Positions 44,260-54,260 of a stretch of DNA of 64,000 nt are shown here, one piece after another. The DNA comes from Clostridia bacterium (GTDB lineage: Bacteria > Bacillota > Clostridia > Peptostreptococcales > Acidaminobacteraceae), in the NCBI GenBank assembly GCA_014859095.1, contig JACUUV010000001.1, forward strand, positions 62,001-126,000. Reading direction: 5' to 3'. Under the pieces are notes generated by a model that saw nothing but the letters and a program-made list of their open reading frames with translations, had not been told where the DNA came from and ran no database searches. The number at the start of each line of letters is the position of its first letter. Position 1 is the first letter of the stretch. Both the position numbers and the translations under genes were made by a program.

Positions 44260-44685
44260 ATGGTACTTATTTATTTTTTAGCGATTTTCATCGGTTTTCT
44301 AGTCACTGTCACGCCAATTATGAATGGCAGAAACAGCCTCGTTTTAGGAACGATCAAAACTTCCTTCTATCATTATTTTTTTGCATCGGTTACAGGGATG
44401 ATTTTGATGATACTGCTCTCTCCCATGGTTACAGGCATTGAATTTGATGACATTTCCTTAAAATATTTCATGGGTGGAATACTTGGGCTTTCCATAATAG
44501 TTATGATGAATTATTACACCGTTAGAATCAAGGCGATTCATATCGCCATACTCCCTTTTTTAGGTCAGATGACTATGGGCTTTTTTCTGGATTACTTGCT
44601 GTTTGGAAATCTTGATCTCAAAACCATACTCGGTATGGTTGTTGTTCTTTTGGGATTGTTTATACAATCTTCCGGTAAAAACTGA
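44260..44685 (+). CDS. DMT/YdcZ (DUF606)-type transporter subunit, second of a pair
   Basis: ATG 44260 follows AAGGAG by five bases. The 141 residues hold about five membrane helices and carry the family TPIMNGRNSLVLGTIKTSFYHYFFASVTGM and LPFLGQMTMGFFLDYLLFG. It starts ten bases after the first subunit ends. The two differ in sequence, which suggests a heteromeric, antiparallel transporter. Confidence 0.88.
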   Translation: MVLIYFLAIFIGFLVTVTPIMNGRNSLVLGTIKTSFYHYFFASVTGMILMILLSPMVTGIEFDDISLKYFMGGILGLSIIVMMNYYTVRIKAIHIAILPFLGQMTMGFFLDYLLFGNLDLKTILGMVVVLLGLFIQSSGKN

Positions 44686-44695
44686 AATTCCAATT

Positions 44696-44738
44696 AAAAA
44701 AATCCACAGTGTCCATTTTGGATGCACTGTGGATTTTT
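44696..44738. terminator. Bidirectional terminator
   Basis: AATCCACAGTG/CACTGTGGATT, 11-bp stem, T-run on each strand, between the transporter pair and the convergent aldo/keto reductase. Confidence 0.88.
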
Positions 44739-44741
44739 GGT

Positions 44742-45767
44742 CTATACATTTTTATATGTTTCAAACTGCTCCGTCACATTCCTCAACATCTTTCTGATCG
44801 GCAGATCATAAGGACACTTCGGTTCGCATTCTCCGCATTCGATGCAATCGTCTGACTTGATATCCATAGCAAAATATCGCTCTATTGCCCATGTTTTGAG
44901 ATTGTATCGTGTCAGATAGCCTTCCAGAAGAAATTGGGTGGGAATGTCAATCCCTTGTACACAAGGAAGACAATAACCACATCTTCTACAAAATGTATCA
45001 CCGAGTGATGCTCTTATGCTTTCTATTTCTTCTATCTCGGAATCGGATAACGCCAAATCCATCTTACCCACATTTGAGTTCTCATAAACTTGAGAAACTT
45101 TATCCATCCCTGGGATCACCACTGAGACATTTGGATTGTTGAGTATGAATTTCAAGCTGAGTTCTCCGTTTTCAAGAGCTCCACCAGCAAGAGGCTTCAT
45201 CACAATCACTCCAATCCCCCTTTGCGAAGCCTTCTGAAAGAGTTCTTCAGCTTGACGCTCTATGATATTGTAAGGAAATTGAATCGTTTCAAAAGGCATA
45301 TCCTCAATGATCTCATTCAGCAGATCCACACTATGTGAAGTGATACCGATGTGTCCAATTTTCCCAGCTGCCTTGGCTTCAACGAGTGCTTTGTAGGCAC
45401 CGTTTTCCGACAGGATTTGTCTGTATTGGTCCATTTCCTTGACCAGATGGCATTGATACAAATCGATATAGTCTGTCTTAAGGTTGCTCAAACTTGTATT
45501 TATGTCAGCATTCATTTGCTCATAATCTTTGGCAGGTGATTTTGTTGCAATTATGAAATTACTGCGTTTGCCAGCCCCAAGGGCGTTGCCGATCAACGCT
45601 TCACTCACCGTGTATCCCCTCGCGGTATCGATAAAATTGATGCCGGACTTAATCATGGCCTCAATAATTGCATTGACTGCATCTTGCTCAACTCTCTGAA
45701 TCGGTATTCCCCCGAAGCCGACAGCTTTGACATCAAGACCTGTATTTCCAAGTTTTCTGCTGACCAT
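44742..45767 (-). CDS. Aldo/keto reductase with C-terminal 2x[4Fe-4S]-type domain
   Basis: ATG 45767 (MVSRKLGNTG) follows GAGAGG; a frame 174 bases longer runs back into pyk and is not used. The barrel shows VKAVGFGGIPIQR, FIDTARGYTVSEALIG (catalytic Asp and Tyr), DYIDLYQCHLV and VIVMKPLAGGAL. The tail has CRRCGYCLPCVQGIDIP and CIECGECEPKCPYDLPI, ferredoxin-like Cys sets. It belongs to the oxidoreductases with a 4Fe-4S tail common in anaerobes; substrate unknown. It follows pyk by 16 bases. Confidence 0.92.
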   Translation of the reverse strand: MVSRKLGNTGLDVKAVGFGGIPIQRVEQDAVNAIIEAMIKSGINFIDTARGYTVSEALIGNALGAGKRSNFIIATKSPAKDYEQMNADINTSLSNLKTDYIDLYQCHLVKEMDQYRQILSENGAYKALVEAKAAGKIGHIGITSHSVDLLNEIIEDMPFETIQFPYNIIERQAEELFQKASQRGIGVIVMKPLAGGALENGELSLKFILNNPNVSVVIPGMDKVSQVYENSNVGKMDLALSDSEIEEIESIRASLGDTFCRRCGYCLPCVQGIDIPTQFLLEGYLTRYNLKTWAIERYFAMDIKSDDCIECGECEPKCPYDLPIRKMLRNVTEQFETYKNV

Positions 45768-45783
45768 TGACCTCTCCCTTATC

Positions 45784-47544
45784 TTAAAGCATACGTGCTT
45801 TGCCTGCGTAGACAATACCTTTTGTTGAATCCAGTGTAATCTCCATACCATCTTTAAGAAGTTCTGTCGCATTGTTGGCACCGACCACACAAGGTTTCTT
45901 GAGGCTGAGTGAGACGATTGCTCCATGGGAAGTATAACCACCCTCTTCTACAATAAATCCTGATGAGCGCTCAATATAAGGCACCAAATCCTTGTCAGTA
46001 TATGAAGCGACAATGATGTCACCATCTTTGAACTTGCCTTCCAAATCTTCCGCAGTGTTTCCCAGACATACTGTTCCTCTGATATAATCTTTCACAAGTC
46101 CTGTACCTTTGATCAATACTTCACCGACCAAATGAATTTTCATGATGTTTGTAGCACCCGATACGCCAACTGGCACGCCTGCTGTTATGACAACAAGATC
46201 GCCATCGGTGATAAATCCGTTTTGCTTTGCTTTTTCAACGGAAATCTCGAAAATTTTGTCCGTAGACGTCGCATCACCAATAACAAGTGGGAATACACCC
46301 CAAACCAATGATAATTTTCTACAGACCGCATCTGAAATGGTACATGCGATTATTGGAGATTTTGGTTTGAGCATGGAAACTTTCTTTGCTGTATATCCTG
46401 ATGAAGTCGCAGTGATGATCGCTGCCGCATCCAGTTCTAGAGCCGAGGTTGCGGTAGCATGACTGACCGCATATGTGACTCCATAATCTTTGGAATATAA
46501 GATTCTTTTTTGAAGCATTTCTCTGTAATTCAACGCCTTTTCGGCTTCATGGGCTATTTTTGCCATTGTGACGACCGACTCTATTGGGTACTTGCCCGCA
46601 GCAGTTTCTCCTGAAAGCATGACTGCATCCGTACCATCGAAAATCGCGTTGGCAACGTCTGTCGCTTCAGCTCTGGTAGGTCTCGGGTTTCTCATCATGG
46701 AATCTAACATTTGAGTGGCTGTAATGACAGGTTTACCTTCGCGATTACAAAGCTCAATCATATGTTTTTGTACAATTGGAACCATCTCTGTAGGTATTTC
46801 AACGCCCAAGTCACCCCTTGCAACCATAAGACCATCAGATACTTCCAAAATTTCCTCAAGATTATCCACGCCTTCCTGATTCTCAATTTTGGATATGATA
46901 TGAATCTCATGCGCCTTGTTCTCTTCGAGCACTCTTCTGATTTCGAAAACATCTGCAGCTTTTCTGATAAATGACGCCGCAATGAAATCGATGCCATTCT
47001 CGATACCAAAAATTATATCATTGATATCCTTTTGAGTGATGGCAGGTAAATTGATGCTCACACCAGGAACATTGACACCTTTGTTATTTTTGACATCGCC
47101 ACCGTTAAGTACTTTCGTTCGAATTGTCGTTTCAGTTTTATCTAGAACTTCAAGCTCAATCAAACCGTCATCGATCAAAATTTTGTTTCCCGCAACAACA
47201 TCTTTTGGCAAACCCATGTATGAAATTTGGCAACCGTTTTGGTCCCCTACCATGTCTTCGATTGTCAGTAAAAATTCTTGTCCTTCAACCAATGTGTGAA
47301 CTGGCTCTAGAAACTTTCCAGTTCTAATTTCAGGTCCTTTTGTATCCAAAAGGATCGCGACCGGCATACCAAGCTCTTCACGAACTTCTTTGATCATGTC
47401 GATTCTTGCCAGATGCTCTTGATGGTCACCATGAGAAAAATTCAATCGGGCGACATTCAATCCATTCTTGACCAACTCCTTAAAAATTTCTTTCCCTTCA
47501 CTGGCTGGGCCAATGGTACATACGATTTTCGTTTTTCTTAACAT
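45784..47544 (-). CDS. pyk: Pyruvate kinase with C-terminal PEP-utiliser domain
   Basis: Pyruvate kinase makes ATP and pyruvate from PEP. The 586 residues show KIVCTIGPAS at the start, LLDTKGPEIRTG, MVARGDLGVEIP and ITATQMLDSMMRNPRPTRAE, then the C-domain to about 475, and an extra PEP-utiliser/swivel domain (about 485-586; GGYTSHGAIVSLSLKKPCVVG), as in Bacillus-type enzymes. RBS AGGAGG precedes ATG 47544. It follows pfkA by 38 bases. Confidence 0.96.
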   Translation of the reverse strand: MLRKTKIVCTIGPASEGKEIFKELVKNGLNVARLNFSHGDHQEHLARIDMIKEVREELGMPVAILLDTKGPEIRTGKFLEPVHTLVEGQEFLLTIEDMVGDQNGCQISYMGLPKDVVAGNKILIDDGLIELEVLDKTETTIRTKVLNGGDVKNNKGVNVPGVSINLPAITQKDINDIIFGIENGIDFIAASFIRKAADVFEIRRVLEENKAHEIHIISKIENQEGVDNLEEILEVSDGLMVARGDLGVEIPTEMVPIVQKHMIELCNREGKPVITATQMLDSMMRNPRPTRAEATDVANAIFDGTDAVMLSGETAAGKYPIESVVTMAKIAHEAEKALNYREMLQKRILYSKDYGVTYAVSHATATSALELDAAAIITATSSGYTAKKVSMLKPKSPIIACTISDAVCRKLSLVWGVFPLVIGDATSTDKIFEISVEKAKQNGFITDGDLVVITAGVPVGVSGATNIMKIHLVGEVLIKGTGLVKDYIRGTVCLGNTAEDLEGKFKDGDIIVASYTDKDLVPYIERSSGFIVEEGGYTSHGAIVSLSLKKPCVVGANNATELLKDGMEITLDSTKGIVYAGKARML

Positions 47545-47582
47545 ATAATCCTCCTAAGATTAAATAATAATATTGGTTTATG

Positions 47583-48551
47583 TCATATGGCCAAGATTCG
47601 TGCCAATTCATAAATATTTCGATTATAATCCTTCTTCATGTCCAGTGCTTCGTCAAAACTGATGTCTATCATTTGATTGCCTTTGATGCCCACTGCTCTG
47701 CCGAACCGTCCTTGTAAGAGAAGATCCACAGCATAAGCACCCATTCTGCTCCCTAAAATTCGATCGCTTGGGCTCGGAGTACCACCCCTTTGAAGGTAAC
47801 CGATGACACTGACTTTGACATCTGAATCGGTTTTTCTTTTGATTTCCTCAGCCAACTCATAGGGTTTTCCGACACCTTCTGCCAGCAAAATGATGCTGTG
47901 AAGTTTTCCTCGCTTTTTTCCGTGAATGATTGTTCTGCATAGAGCGTCGACATCGTTTGGAATCTCTGGTATTATAACAGCTTCCGCACCGCCTGCAAGT
48001 CCTGCATATAGTGCGATATCTCCGCAATCCCTTCCCATGACTTCAATTATATTTACTGTTCCATGAGAAGATGATGTATCTCTGATATTGCCAATCGCAC
48101 TCACAACCGTCGTAAGGGCTGTATCAAATCCCAATGTGAAATCCGTATAAGCCAAATCATTGTCTATGGTACCAGGTATTCCAACTGTTGGAAAACCTGC
48201 ATCAGCCAAACGCTTTGCACCATTAAACGAACCATCGCCACCAATCACCACTAAACCATCCAATTTGAACATACGTAACATATCGAGACCTTTATTGAAT
48301 CCCTCCTCGGATTTGAACGGTTCACATCTTGCGGTTCTGAGCATCGTGCCGCCACGGTGAATGATGTCGCCGACCGAGGTGATTTTCAAATCTTCAATAT
48401 CGCCTTGAATCAGTCCTTGATACCCCTGATAGATTCCAGCGACATCAAGACCATGATAAATGGCTGTTCTCACTACCGATCGAATAGCGGCATTCATCCC
48501 TGGTGAATCCCCTCCACTGGTTAATACTCCAATTTTTTTCAAATCTTTCAC
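47583..48551 (-). CDS. pfkA: ATP-dependent 6-phosphofructokinase
   Basis: The 322 residues have GVLTSGGDSPGMNAAIRSVVR, GGDGSFNGAKRL, the catalytic PGTIDNDLAYTDFTLGFDTA and EVMGRDCGDIA, all of the bacterial allosteric PFK. The ATP-type residues (GGDGS) are present. It phosphorylates fructose 6-phosphate. It sits between dnaE and pyk, the usual clostridial and bacillar order, 12 bases after dnaE. Confidence 0.96.
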   Translation of the reverse strand: MKDLKKIGVLTSGGDSPGMNAAIRSVVRTAIYHGLDVAGIYQGYQGLIQGDIEDLKITSVGDIIHRGGTMLRTARCEPFKSEEGFNKGLDMLRMFKLDGLVVIGGDGSFNGAKRLADAGFPTVGIPGTIDNDLAYTDFTLGFDTALTTVVSAIGNIRDTSSSHGTVNIIEVMGRDCGDIALYAGLAGGAEAVIIPEIPNDVDALCRTIIHGKKRGKLHSIILLAEGVGKPYELAEEIKRKTDSDVKVSVIGYLQRGGTPSPSDRILGSRMGAYAVDLLLQGRFGRAVGIKGNQMIDISFDEALDMKKDYNRNIYELARILAI

Positions 48552-48563
48552 TCCTATTCTTGA

Positions 48564-51500
48564 CTATCGGATCTTGATATTGTCTTTTCCAACTATTTTT
48601 CCAAGGCTGTCCAACAAATCATGTGTGACTGCAACCAGACCCTCAACCTTGTACTTTTCTTTGGTGGACTCTATATAAATAATCACTTCCATCATTTGAG
48701 CACTTCTCACAGGATCCTTAGCCTTAGTTTTTAGTGTCAAATCGATCTTATTGAGCAGAACAGGATTTTTTTCATCAAACCTGATATACAATTTTCTGGA
48801 CTTGTTGTTTTTGATCCCTTCATCGATACTGATGATTTGATCGGCTATGATTTTAGGATCTTCATCTTCCTTGATGGTGATCCTTCCTTTGACTAAAACA
48901 ACTTGATCCTTGATCAAAAGCGTCTTGTATTGCTCATAAATCCTTGGAAAAATGATGATTTCTATTTGTTCAAAAAGATCTTCAACTGTTATAAATGCCA
49001 TGTGTTGATTGTTTCTTGTGATCTTTGTCGTGATGTTCAGAATCATTCCACCGACTGAAATATTTTCCCCGTCTTTTACCAGTGGCGTTTCATCATCGTT
49101 GACCGATTCTTTGATTTCACTCAAGTTCGCTGCTGTCAATCCAGCCAGTGCATCTTTGTATTGATCCAGCGGATGTCCACTGAGATAAATCCCCAACATT
49201 TCCTTCTCGAATTGCAGCAATGTCGATGGTCTTAGCTCTGGAATCATCGGTAATGTGTTTCCGACATCCTCGGTGGATATGCTGGCGTTCTCAAGATTGA
49301 AAATTGAAAACTGTCCTTCAGCACCTCTTCTTTTCATGGAATGCATTCCGTCAATCGTTCGTTCAAAAACAGCGAGCAGTTGAGATCTTTTGTGACCTAG
49401 GCTATCAAAAGCACCTGCCTTGATCAGACTTTCCACAGCTTTTTTGTTCAGTTCGGAAGCATCCACCCGTTCACAAAAATCAAAGAAACCTAAAAATGCA
49501 CCAGTTTCACGAGCATTCACAATTGCATCGATATTTCCTTTACCCACATTTTTGATCGCATTGAGTCCATAGCGGATACTTGCACTTTCAACACTGAAAC
49601 TGCCGATACTATGATTGACGCTTGGCGGCAATATTGAAATGCCATGATCTTTGGCATCCTGAATATACACACCGAGTTTTGAATGATTTCCCATGACACT
49701 GGTCATCAACGCAGCCAAAAACGCAACTGGATATCTCTTTTTCAAGAATGCGGTCTGATATGCTATGATGGCATACCCCGCTGCGTGTGATTTGTTGAAA
49801 GCATATTTGGCAAAATCGATCATCTCATCAAAAATGGCGTTGGCTGCCGTTTCACTGACTCCGTTTCTCAAACACCCCTCCAGCTCCACTTCACCTTGAT
49901 CATTCAATTTGCCGTTGATAAAAAAGTTGCGTTCCCTTTCCATGACATCCATTTTCTTTTTGCTCATCGCGCGTCTGACGATATCGCTTCTTCCATAGCT
50001 ATATCCTGCGAGTTCACGTACGATGCGCATGACTTGTTCCTGATAAACCAGACACCCATAGGTGACTTCGAGAATGGATTTTAGTCTCGGATCCTTAAAG
50101 ACAACCAACGATCGGTCGTTCTTGTTTCTGATATAAACTGGGATGGAATCCATTGGTCCCGGCCGGTACAAAGATATCCCGGCTATGATATCTTCAAACA
50201 CGGTTGGTTTCAATTCGCGCATAAAGCGCCTGAATCCAGCCGATTCAAGTTGGAAGAGCCCCAGTGTATCACCTTGAGCTATCATGTCATACACTTCAGA
50301 ATCATCATATGGAATTTTTAAAAGATTAATCTTTATGTTTTCTGTCTTCTCAATTAATTGTAAAGCATTTTTGATAACTGTCAATGTCCTTAAGCCTAAA
50401 AAATCCATTTTTAACAAACCGAGTTCCTCAAGCAAATTCATATTGAACTGGGTTGAAATATTGCCCTCTTGCAAATAAAGCGGAACATATTCATCTATAG
50501 TCTTTTTTGAGATGACAATTCCGGCCGCATGTGTGGAAGCATGCCTTGGTACACCCTGGAGTTTGATCGCCGAAGACATCAACATCTTGTTCTCTTCGGA
50601 ACTTTGCACGAGTTCCACCAGTTTTGGATTGACAGTCAATGCTTTTTCAAGCGTCATACCGATTTCCATTGGAATTTCTTTGGCCATTCGATCAACTTCC
50701 TGATAAGGCAGATCCATGACGCGTCCGACATCACGAATAGCGGCTCTGGCCGCCATTGTTCCAAAGGTGATGATTTGTGCGACTCTATCTTTGCCGTACT
50801 TTCGCACCACATAATCAATGACTTCCGAACGCCTGTCGTCCTCAAAATCAATATCTATATCCGGCATGGTTATTCTTTCCGGATTTAAAAATCGTTCAAA
50901 AATCAAATCGTATTTGATCGGATCCACTTCCGTTATATCCAGGACATAGGCAACAATACTGCCTCCGCAGCTCCCTCGTCCAGGTCCGACATAAATGCCT
51001 TGTTCCTTGGCAAATTTGATGAAATCCCAGACTATAAGAAAATAATCATCATACCCCATCGTATGAATCGTTTCAAGTTCATATTCCAGGCGATCCAGAT
51101 GCAACTGCTTCACATCGTATTTTTTTGAGATGCCCTCCATGCAAAGCTTTCTGAGATAAACATCAGGAGGCTCTGAAATGCCGTTGTACTCAGGCAAATG
51201 TGTGGTGTTGAAATCAAAGTCGAATTGACATTTTTCCGCTATTTTAACTGTGTTGAACAATGCATCTTCTCTTGATCCAAATAGCTCAGCCATCTCGGAA
51301 GGGGATTTCAGATAAAACTCTTTCCCTGGAAATTTCATGCGTTCACGATCAGACAAGGTCTTTCCCGTTTGGATGCAAAGCAGGATATCATGTGTATCCG
51401 CATCCTCTTTGTCAAGATAATGCACATCATTGGTAGCCACGAGTTCAATGCCTGTTTTTTTTGAAAGTTCAATAAGCCGTCTGTTGACTATTTGCTGCTC

Positions 51501-52049
51501 TTTGATACCGTGGTCTTGTAATTCCAGATAGAAATCACCGGGATCAAACATGTCTTTCAGACTTAAAGCCAATTTTTCAGCCCCATCCATATTTCCATCA
51601 AACAATAACCTTTGGACATCCCCTGCGAGACAGGCACTTAGTGCAATCAGGCCTTCGCTGTGGTTTCCAAGCAGTTCATAATCGATTCTAGGCTTATGGT
51701 AGAATCCCTCTGTATAGCCTGCTGAAACCATCTTGATCAAATTTTTATATCCAGTCTCATTCTTCACCAGCAAAACCAAATGACCAGCGTTTTTATCCAC
51801 ACCGGGTTCCTTGTCAAATCTGCTTCTCGGAGCGACATATACTTCACATCCTATAATCGGTTTGATGCCATGCTTTTTTGCCGCTTTATAAAAATCAACC
51901 ACACCAAACATAACACCATGGTCTGTAATCGCAACCGCTTCCATTCCAAGCATTTTGGCTTTCTCAAAAAGTTTATCGATTCTAGTGAATCCATCCAGCA
52001 AACTGAATTCTGTATGCAAATGCAAATGGACAAATGGGATTGTTGACAT
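48564..52049 (-). CDS. dnaE: DNA polymerase III alpha subunit, DnaE type
   Basis: The 1161 residues contain an N-terminal PHP domain (VHLHLHTEFSLLDG, AITDHGVMFG), the polymerase core with catalytic Asps in TMPDIDIDFEDDRR and YQEQVMRIVRELAGYSYGRSDIVRRAMSKKK, a helix-hairpin-helix region (YGLNAIKNVGKGNIDAIV) at about 830 and an OB fold near 990-1060 (ISVGGMILNITTKITRNNQHMAFITVEDL). It lacks the internal proofreading domain of PolC, as expected. It starts 16 bases after the lipoprotein gene. Confidence 0.96.
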   Translation of the reverse strand: MSTIPFVHLHLHTEFSLLDGFTRIDKLFEKAKMLGMEAVAITDHGVMFGVVDFYKAAKKHGIKPIIGCEVYVAPRSRFDKEPGVDKNAGHLVLLVKNETGYKNLIKMVSAGYTEGFYHKPRIDYELLGNHSEGLIALSACLAGDVQRLLFDGNMDGAEKLALSLKDMFDPGDFYLELQDHGIKEQQIVNRRLIELSKKTGIELVATNDVHYLDKEDADTHDILLCIQTGKTLSDRERMKFPGKEFYLKSPSEMAELFGSREDALFNTVKIAEKCQFDFDFNTTHLPEYNGISEPPDVYLRKLCMEGISKKYDVKQLHLDRLEYELETIHTMGYDDYFLIVWDFIKFAKEQGIYVGPGRGSCGGSIVAYVLDITEVDPIKYDLIFERFLNPERITMPDIDIDFEDDRRSEVIDYVVRKYGKDRVAQIITFGTMAARAAIRDVGRVMDLPYQEVDRMAKEIPMEIGMTLEKALTVNPKLVELVQSSEENKMLMSSAIKLQGVPRHASTHAAGIVISKKTIDEYVPLYLQEGNISTQFNMNLLEELGLLKMDFLGLRTLTVIKNALQLIEKTENIKINLLKIPYDDSEVYDMIAQGDTLGLFQLESAGFRRFMRELKPTVFEDIIAGISLYRPGPMDSIPVYIRNKNDRSLVVFKDPRLKSILEVTYGCLVYQEQVMRIVRELAGYSYGRSDIVRRAMSKKKMDVMERERNFFINGKLNDQGEVELEGCLRNGVSETAANAIFDEMIDFAKYAFNKSHAAGYAIIAYQTAFLKKRYPVAFLAALMTSVMGNHSKLGVYIQDAKDHGISILPPSVNHSIGSFSVESASIRYGLNAIKNVGKGNIDAIVNARETGAFLGFFDFCERVDASELNKKAVESLIKAGAFDSLGHKRSQLLAVFERTIDGMHSMKRRGAEGQFSIFNLENASISTEDVGNTLPMIPELRPSTLLQFEKEMLGIYLSGHPLDQYKDALAGLTAANLSEIKESVNDDETPLVKDGENISVGGMILNITTKITRNNQHMAFITVEDLFEQIEIIIFPRIYEQYKTLLIKDQVVLVKGRITIKEDEDPKIIADQIISIDEGIKNNKSRKLYIRFDEKNPVLLNKIDLTLKTKAKDPVRSAQMMEVIIYIESTKEKYKVEGLVAVTHDLLDSLGKIVGKDNIKIR

Positions 52050-52065
52050 AGCAGCTCCTCTTATT

Positions 52066-53310
52066 TCAATCTCCGATTGGTGGATTTAAAACGTGTTCGC
52101 TCCAAAGCTCGACGATAATCTCTCTGACGGCTTCAGGCACTTCAGGCCTCCTTGATCCAAGTAAAGCATCATGCTTAAGTGATGTCGATTTCATTTTAAC
52201 ACTTTTTATGACATCATATGCCTCGGAATCGGCATATCCGGGATCATATACAGGCAGATTGCCCCAGTTTCTCGGTTCATACTTTGAGCCTTGCATCTCA
52301 GGGGACAATAGCGCATTGACTGCTGCCATGGCACCCGATTTGTTGGGAGCGTTGTAAGGAATGCCAATCCACTCATTGAGTCCCATAGTCCCTTCTTGAA
52401 TGATAAATGCGGATGCACCCTCCGGATACTCGTAGTCCTTCAACTTGTTGGTCACATACTCAAAATCCAAATTCATTGAAAAGACCAGCTCGCCTTGAGC
52501 GAACAATTCATCCATTTCCTCAGTGGAGGTCGGGTAATAAGCTCCTTTAAGATACATATGAGGTTCGAGTTCGTTTAGAAAATCAAGTCCATTTCCGATG
52601 ATCGCATATACAGCTTCCTTATTGGGTTCAACAGTCATCAAACGATCCATGTCCGCTGCTCTGGTAGCCACTCCTACAACAAAAAGTTCCCCTTCTATCG
52701 AGGTTCGCGGGTCCGGATAGACAAATGCATTTTTATATTCTTTGACGTATTCCAATAGTTCATCGTACGTTGCCGGGGTTTCATAAAAAATGTCCTGATC
52801 GTATGCAAAATACAACTGTTTACGCCCATAAGGCGCCAAACTGTCTTTCACTTCGATACCATCTTTATATTTAAATTCAACATTTCCAGAATCGACGTAT
52901 GCCCTCATATTCGGTATCTTGTCTGTGAATGGCATGTATAAAAGCCCTCTTTCCGCTGCTCGCTTAAATCCCCCAACCTCAAATACAATCAGATCATAGC
53001 GTCCGATTTCCAGTTCATTCCTTAGATCGTCTTCCAGTACTTCCATCGTTTTTGCCAGTGTTTGCTCGACGACAATAAGCTTCATGCCATATTCGGATTC
53101 AAGGTAGGTCGCATAATTTTTCTTGAACCATTCCACAGCCATCGGATTGGAATGTTGCAAAGCCATTGTCACAGTGCTGTTCTTGGCACTGGACTTGATA
53201 AGTTCCCAATTTTTGACTTCAGGATCATTGCTCTTGAACAGATCTGGTCCAAGACTACAAGAAGTGGATATCATAACAATAGCAATGTATAATAAAATCA
53301 TTTTTTTCAT
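52066..53310 (-). CDS. Solute-binding lipoprotein, orphan
   Basis: The 414 residues start with a lipoprotein signal (MKKMILLYIAIVMISTSC, lipobox Cys18). The rest looks like an ABC-type periplasmic-binding fold: TVTMALQHSNPMAVEWFKKNYATYLES, YDLIVFEVGGFKRAAERGLL, LYFAYDQDIFYETPATYDELLEYVKEY, and WIGIPYNAPNKSGAMAAVNALLSP. This resembles iron/thiamine-type or YnjB-like binding proteins; the ligand is unknown. No permease or ATPase gene is adjacent. It overlaps whiA by four bases (ATGA) and precedes dnaE. Confidence 0.88.
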   Translation of the reverse strand: MKKMILLYIAIVMISTSCSLGPDLFKSNDPEVKNWELIKSSAKNSTVTMALQHSNPMAVEWFKKNYATYLESEYGMKLIVVEQTLAKTMEVLEDDLRNELEIGRYDLIVFEVGGFKRAAERGLLYMPFTDKIPNMRAYVDSGNVEFKYKDGIEVKDSLAPYGRKQLYFAYDQDIFYETPATYDELLEYVKEYKNAFVYPDPRTSIEGELFVVGVATRAADMDRLMTVEPNKEAVYAIIGNGLDFLNELEPHMYLKGAYYPTSTEEMDELFAQGELVFSMNLDFEYVTNKLKDYEYPEGASAFIIQEGTMGLNEWIGIPYNAPNKSGAMAAVNALLSPEMQGSKYEPRNWGNLPVYDPGYADSEAYDVIKSVKMKSTSLKHDALLGSRRPEVPEAVREIIVELWSEHVLNPPIGD

Positions 53311-54260
53311 AGGCTTCCTCTTCTTCTTTGGATATTTTCAGCAATTTCCATAATTTTCTTCAATCGATGGTTGACGCCAGATTTCCCAATAGGAGGACTG
53401 GCCATTTCACCAAGTTCCCTGAGGGATGCATCAGGGTTTTCCAGTCTGAGATATGCAATATCCTGAAGTCTTTCAGGCAACGACTCCAACCCCTCATAAT
53501 CGTCAATAGATTTTATGGCATTGATTTGAACGTAAGAGGCATCTATTGTCTTTGTGAGATTTGCCGTTTCGCAATTGACAACACGATTGACGTTGTTTCT
53601 CATTTGTTTGATGATCCTTACGTTCTCATATTCCAGCAAGGTCTGATGCGCACCAATCACATTGAGAAAATCAACAATTTTCTCACTTTCTTTAATATAA
53701 ACGATGTAGTTCTTTTTTCTGATGGTGGATTTGGAACCCAAATCATAATTGGAATTCATGAATACCACAAGTTGCTCAGCGAATTGTGGATTGTGAGTAA
53801 TCAGTTCAAGATGATAACTTTTTTCCGGAGCGCTCAAGGAGCCTCCTCCCAAGTAAATGCCCCTTAAATAGGCTTTTTTACAGCACTGTTTTTTTAAGAG
53901 GCTTTCAGGCAAATCATCATTGAGTTCATACCCGTCCTCAGTCAAACGCAGTATGTCGAGATCCGTCAAAATGGCATTGGCATTCTCAATATAGATTTCA
54001 TAGGAATGATGCTTGTTGAGGTTTCTGTTTTCTTTCATGATCAATTCACTATGTTGTTTGTAAATTTTTTTGAACAGTATGAAAACCAATCTGGCAACAG
54101 CCGGATTCTCAGTGGTGATTCTGAGGTCCATTCGATTTCTTCCACCGAACTCAAGAACCCCACTGACTCTGACAATGCCCGACAGTTCAGCTCTATTGCA
54201 ACATTTGCCCTCAGTCCTGATCATAGCGAGCTCATTTTTTGCTTTTGATGAAAATGACAT
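53307..54260 (-). CDS. whiA: Sporulation/division transcription factor WhiA
   Basis: The 317 residues hold a LAGLIDADG-endonuclease-like N-domain (SFSSKAKNELA, CCKKAYLRGIYLGGGSLSAPEKSYHLEL) and a C-terminal helix-turn-helix (YLRLENPDASLRELGEMASPPIGKSGVNHRLKKI). WhiA is a DNA-binding regulator linked to growth and division. RBS GAGGGTGAG precedes ATG 54260, right at the stop codon of the Nudix gene. Normally next to yvcK; here a Nudix gene and tnaA intervene. Confidence 0.95.
   Translation of the reverse strand: MSFSSKAKNELAMIRTEGKCCNRAELSGIVRVSGVLEFGGRNRMDLRITTENPAVARLVFILFKKIYKQHSELIMKENRNLNKHHSYEIYIENANAILTDLDILRLTEDGYELNDDLPESLLKKQCCKKAYLRGIYLGGGSLSAPEKSYHLELITHNPQFAEQLVVFMNSNYDLGSKSTIRKKNYIVYIKESEKIVDFLNVIGAHQTLLEYENVRIIKQMRNNVNRVVNCETANLTKTIDASYVQINAIKSIDDYEGLESLPERLQDIAYLRLENPDASLRELGEMASPPIGKSGVNHRLKKIMEIAENIQRRRGSL

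Noticed and set aside
45768-45941. A 58-residue N-terminal extension of the aldo/keto reductase
   Set aside because: It lies inside pyk, is not family-like, and the ATG at 45767 has its own RBS.
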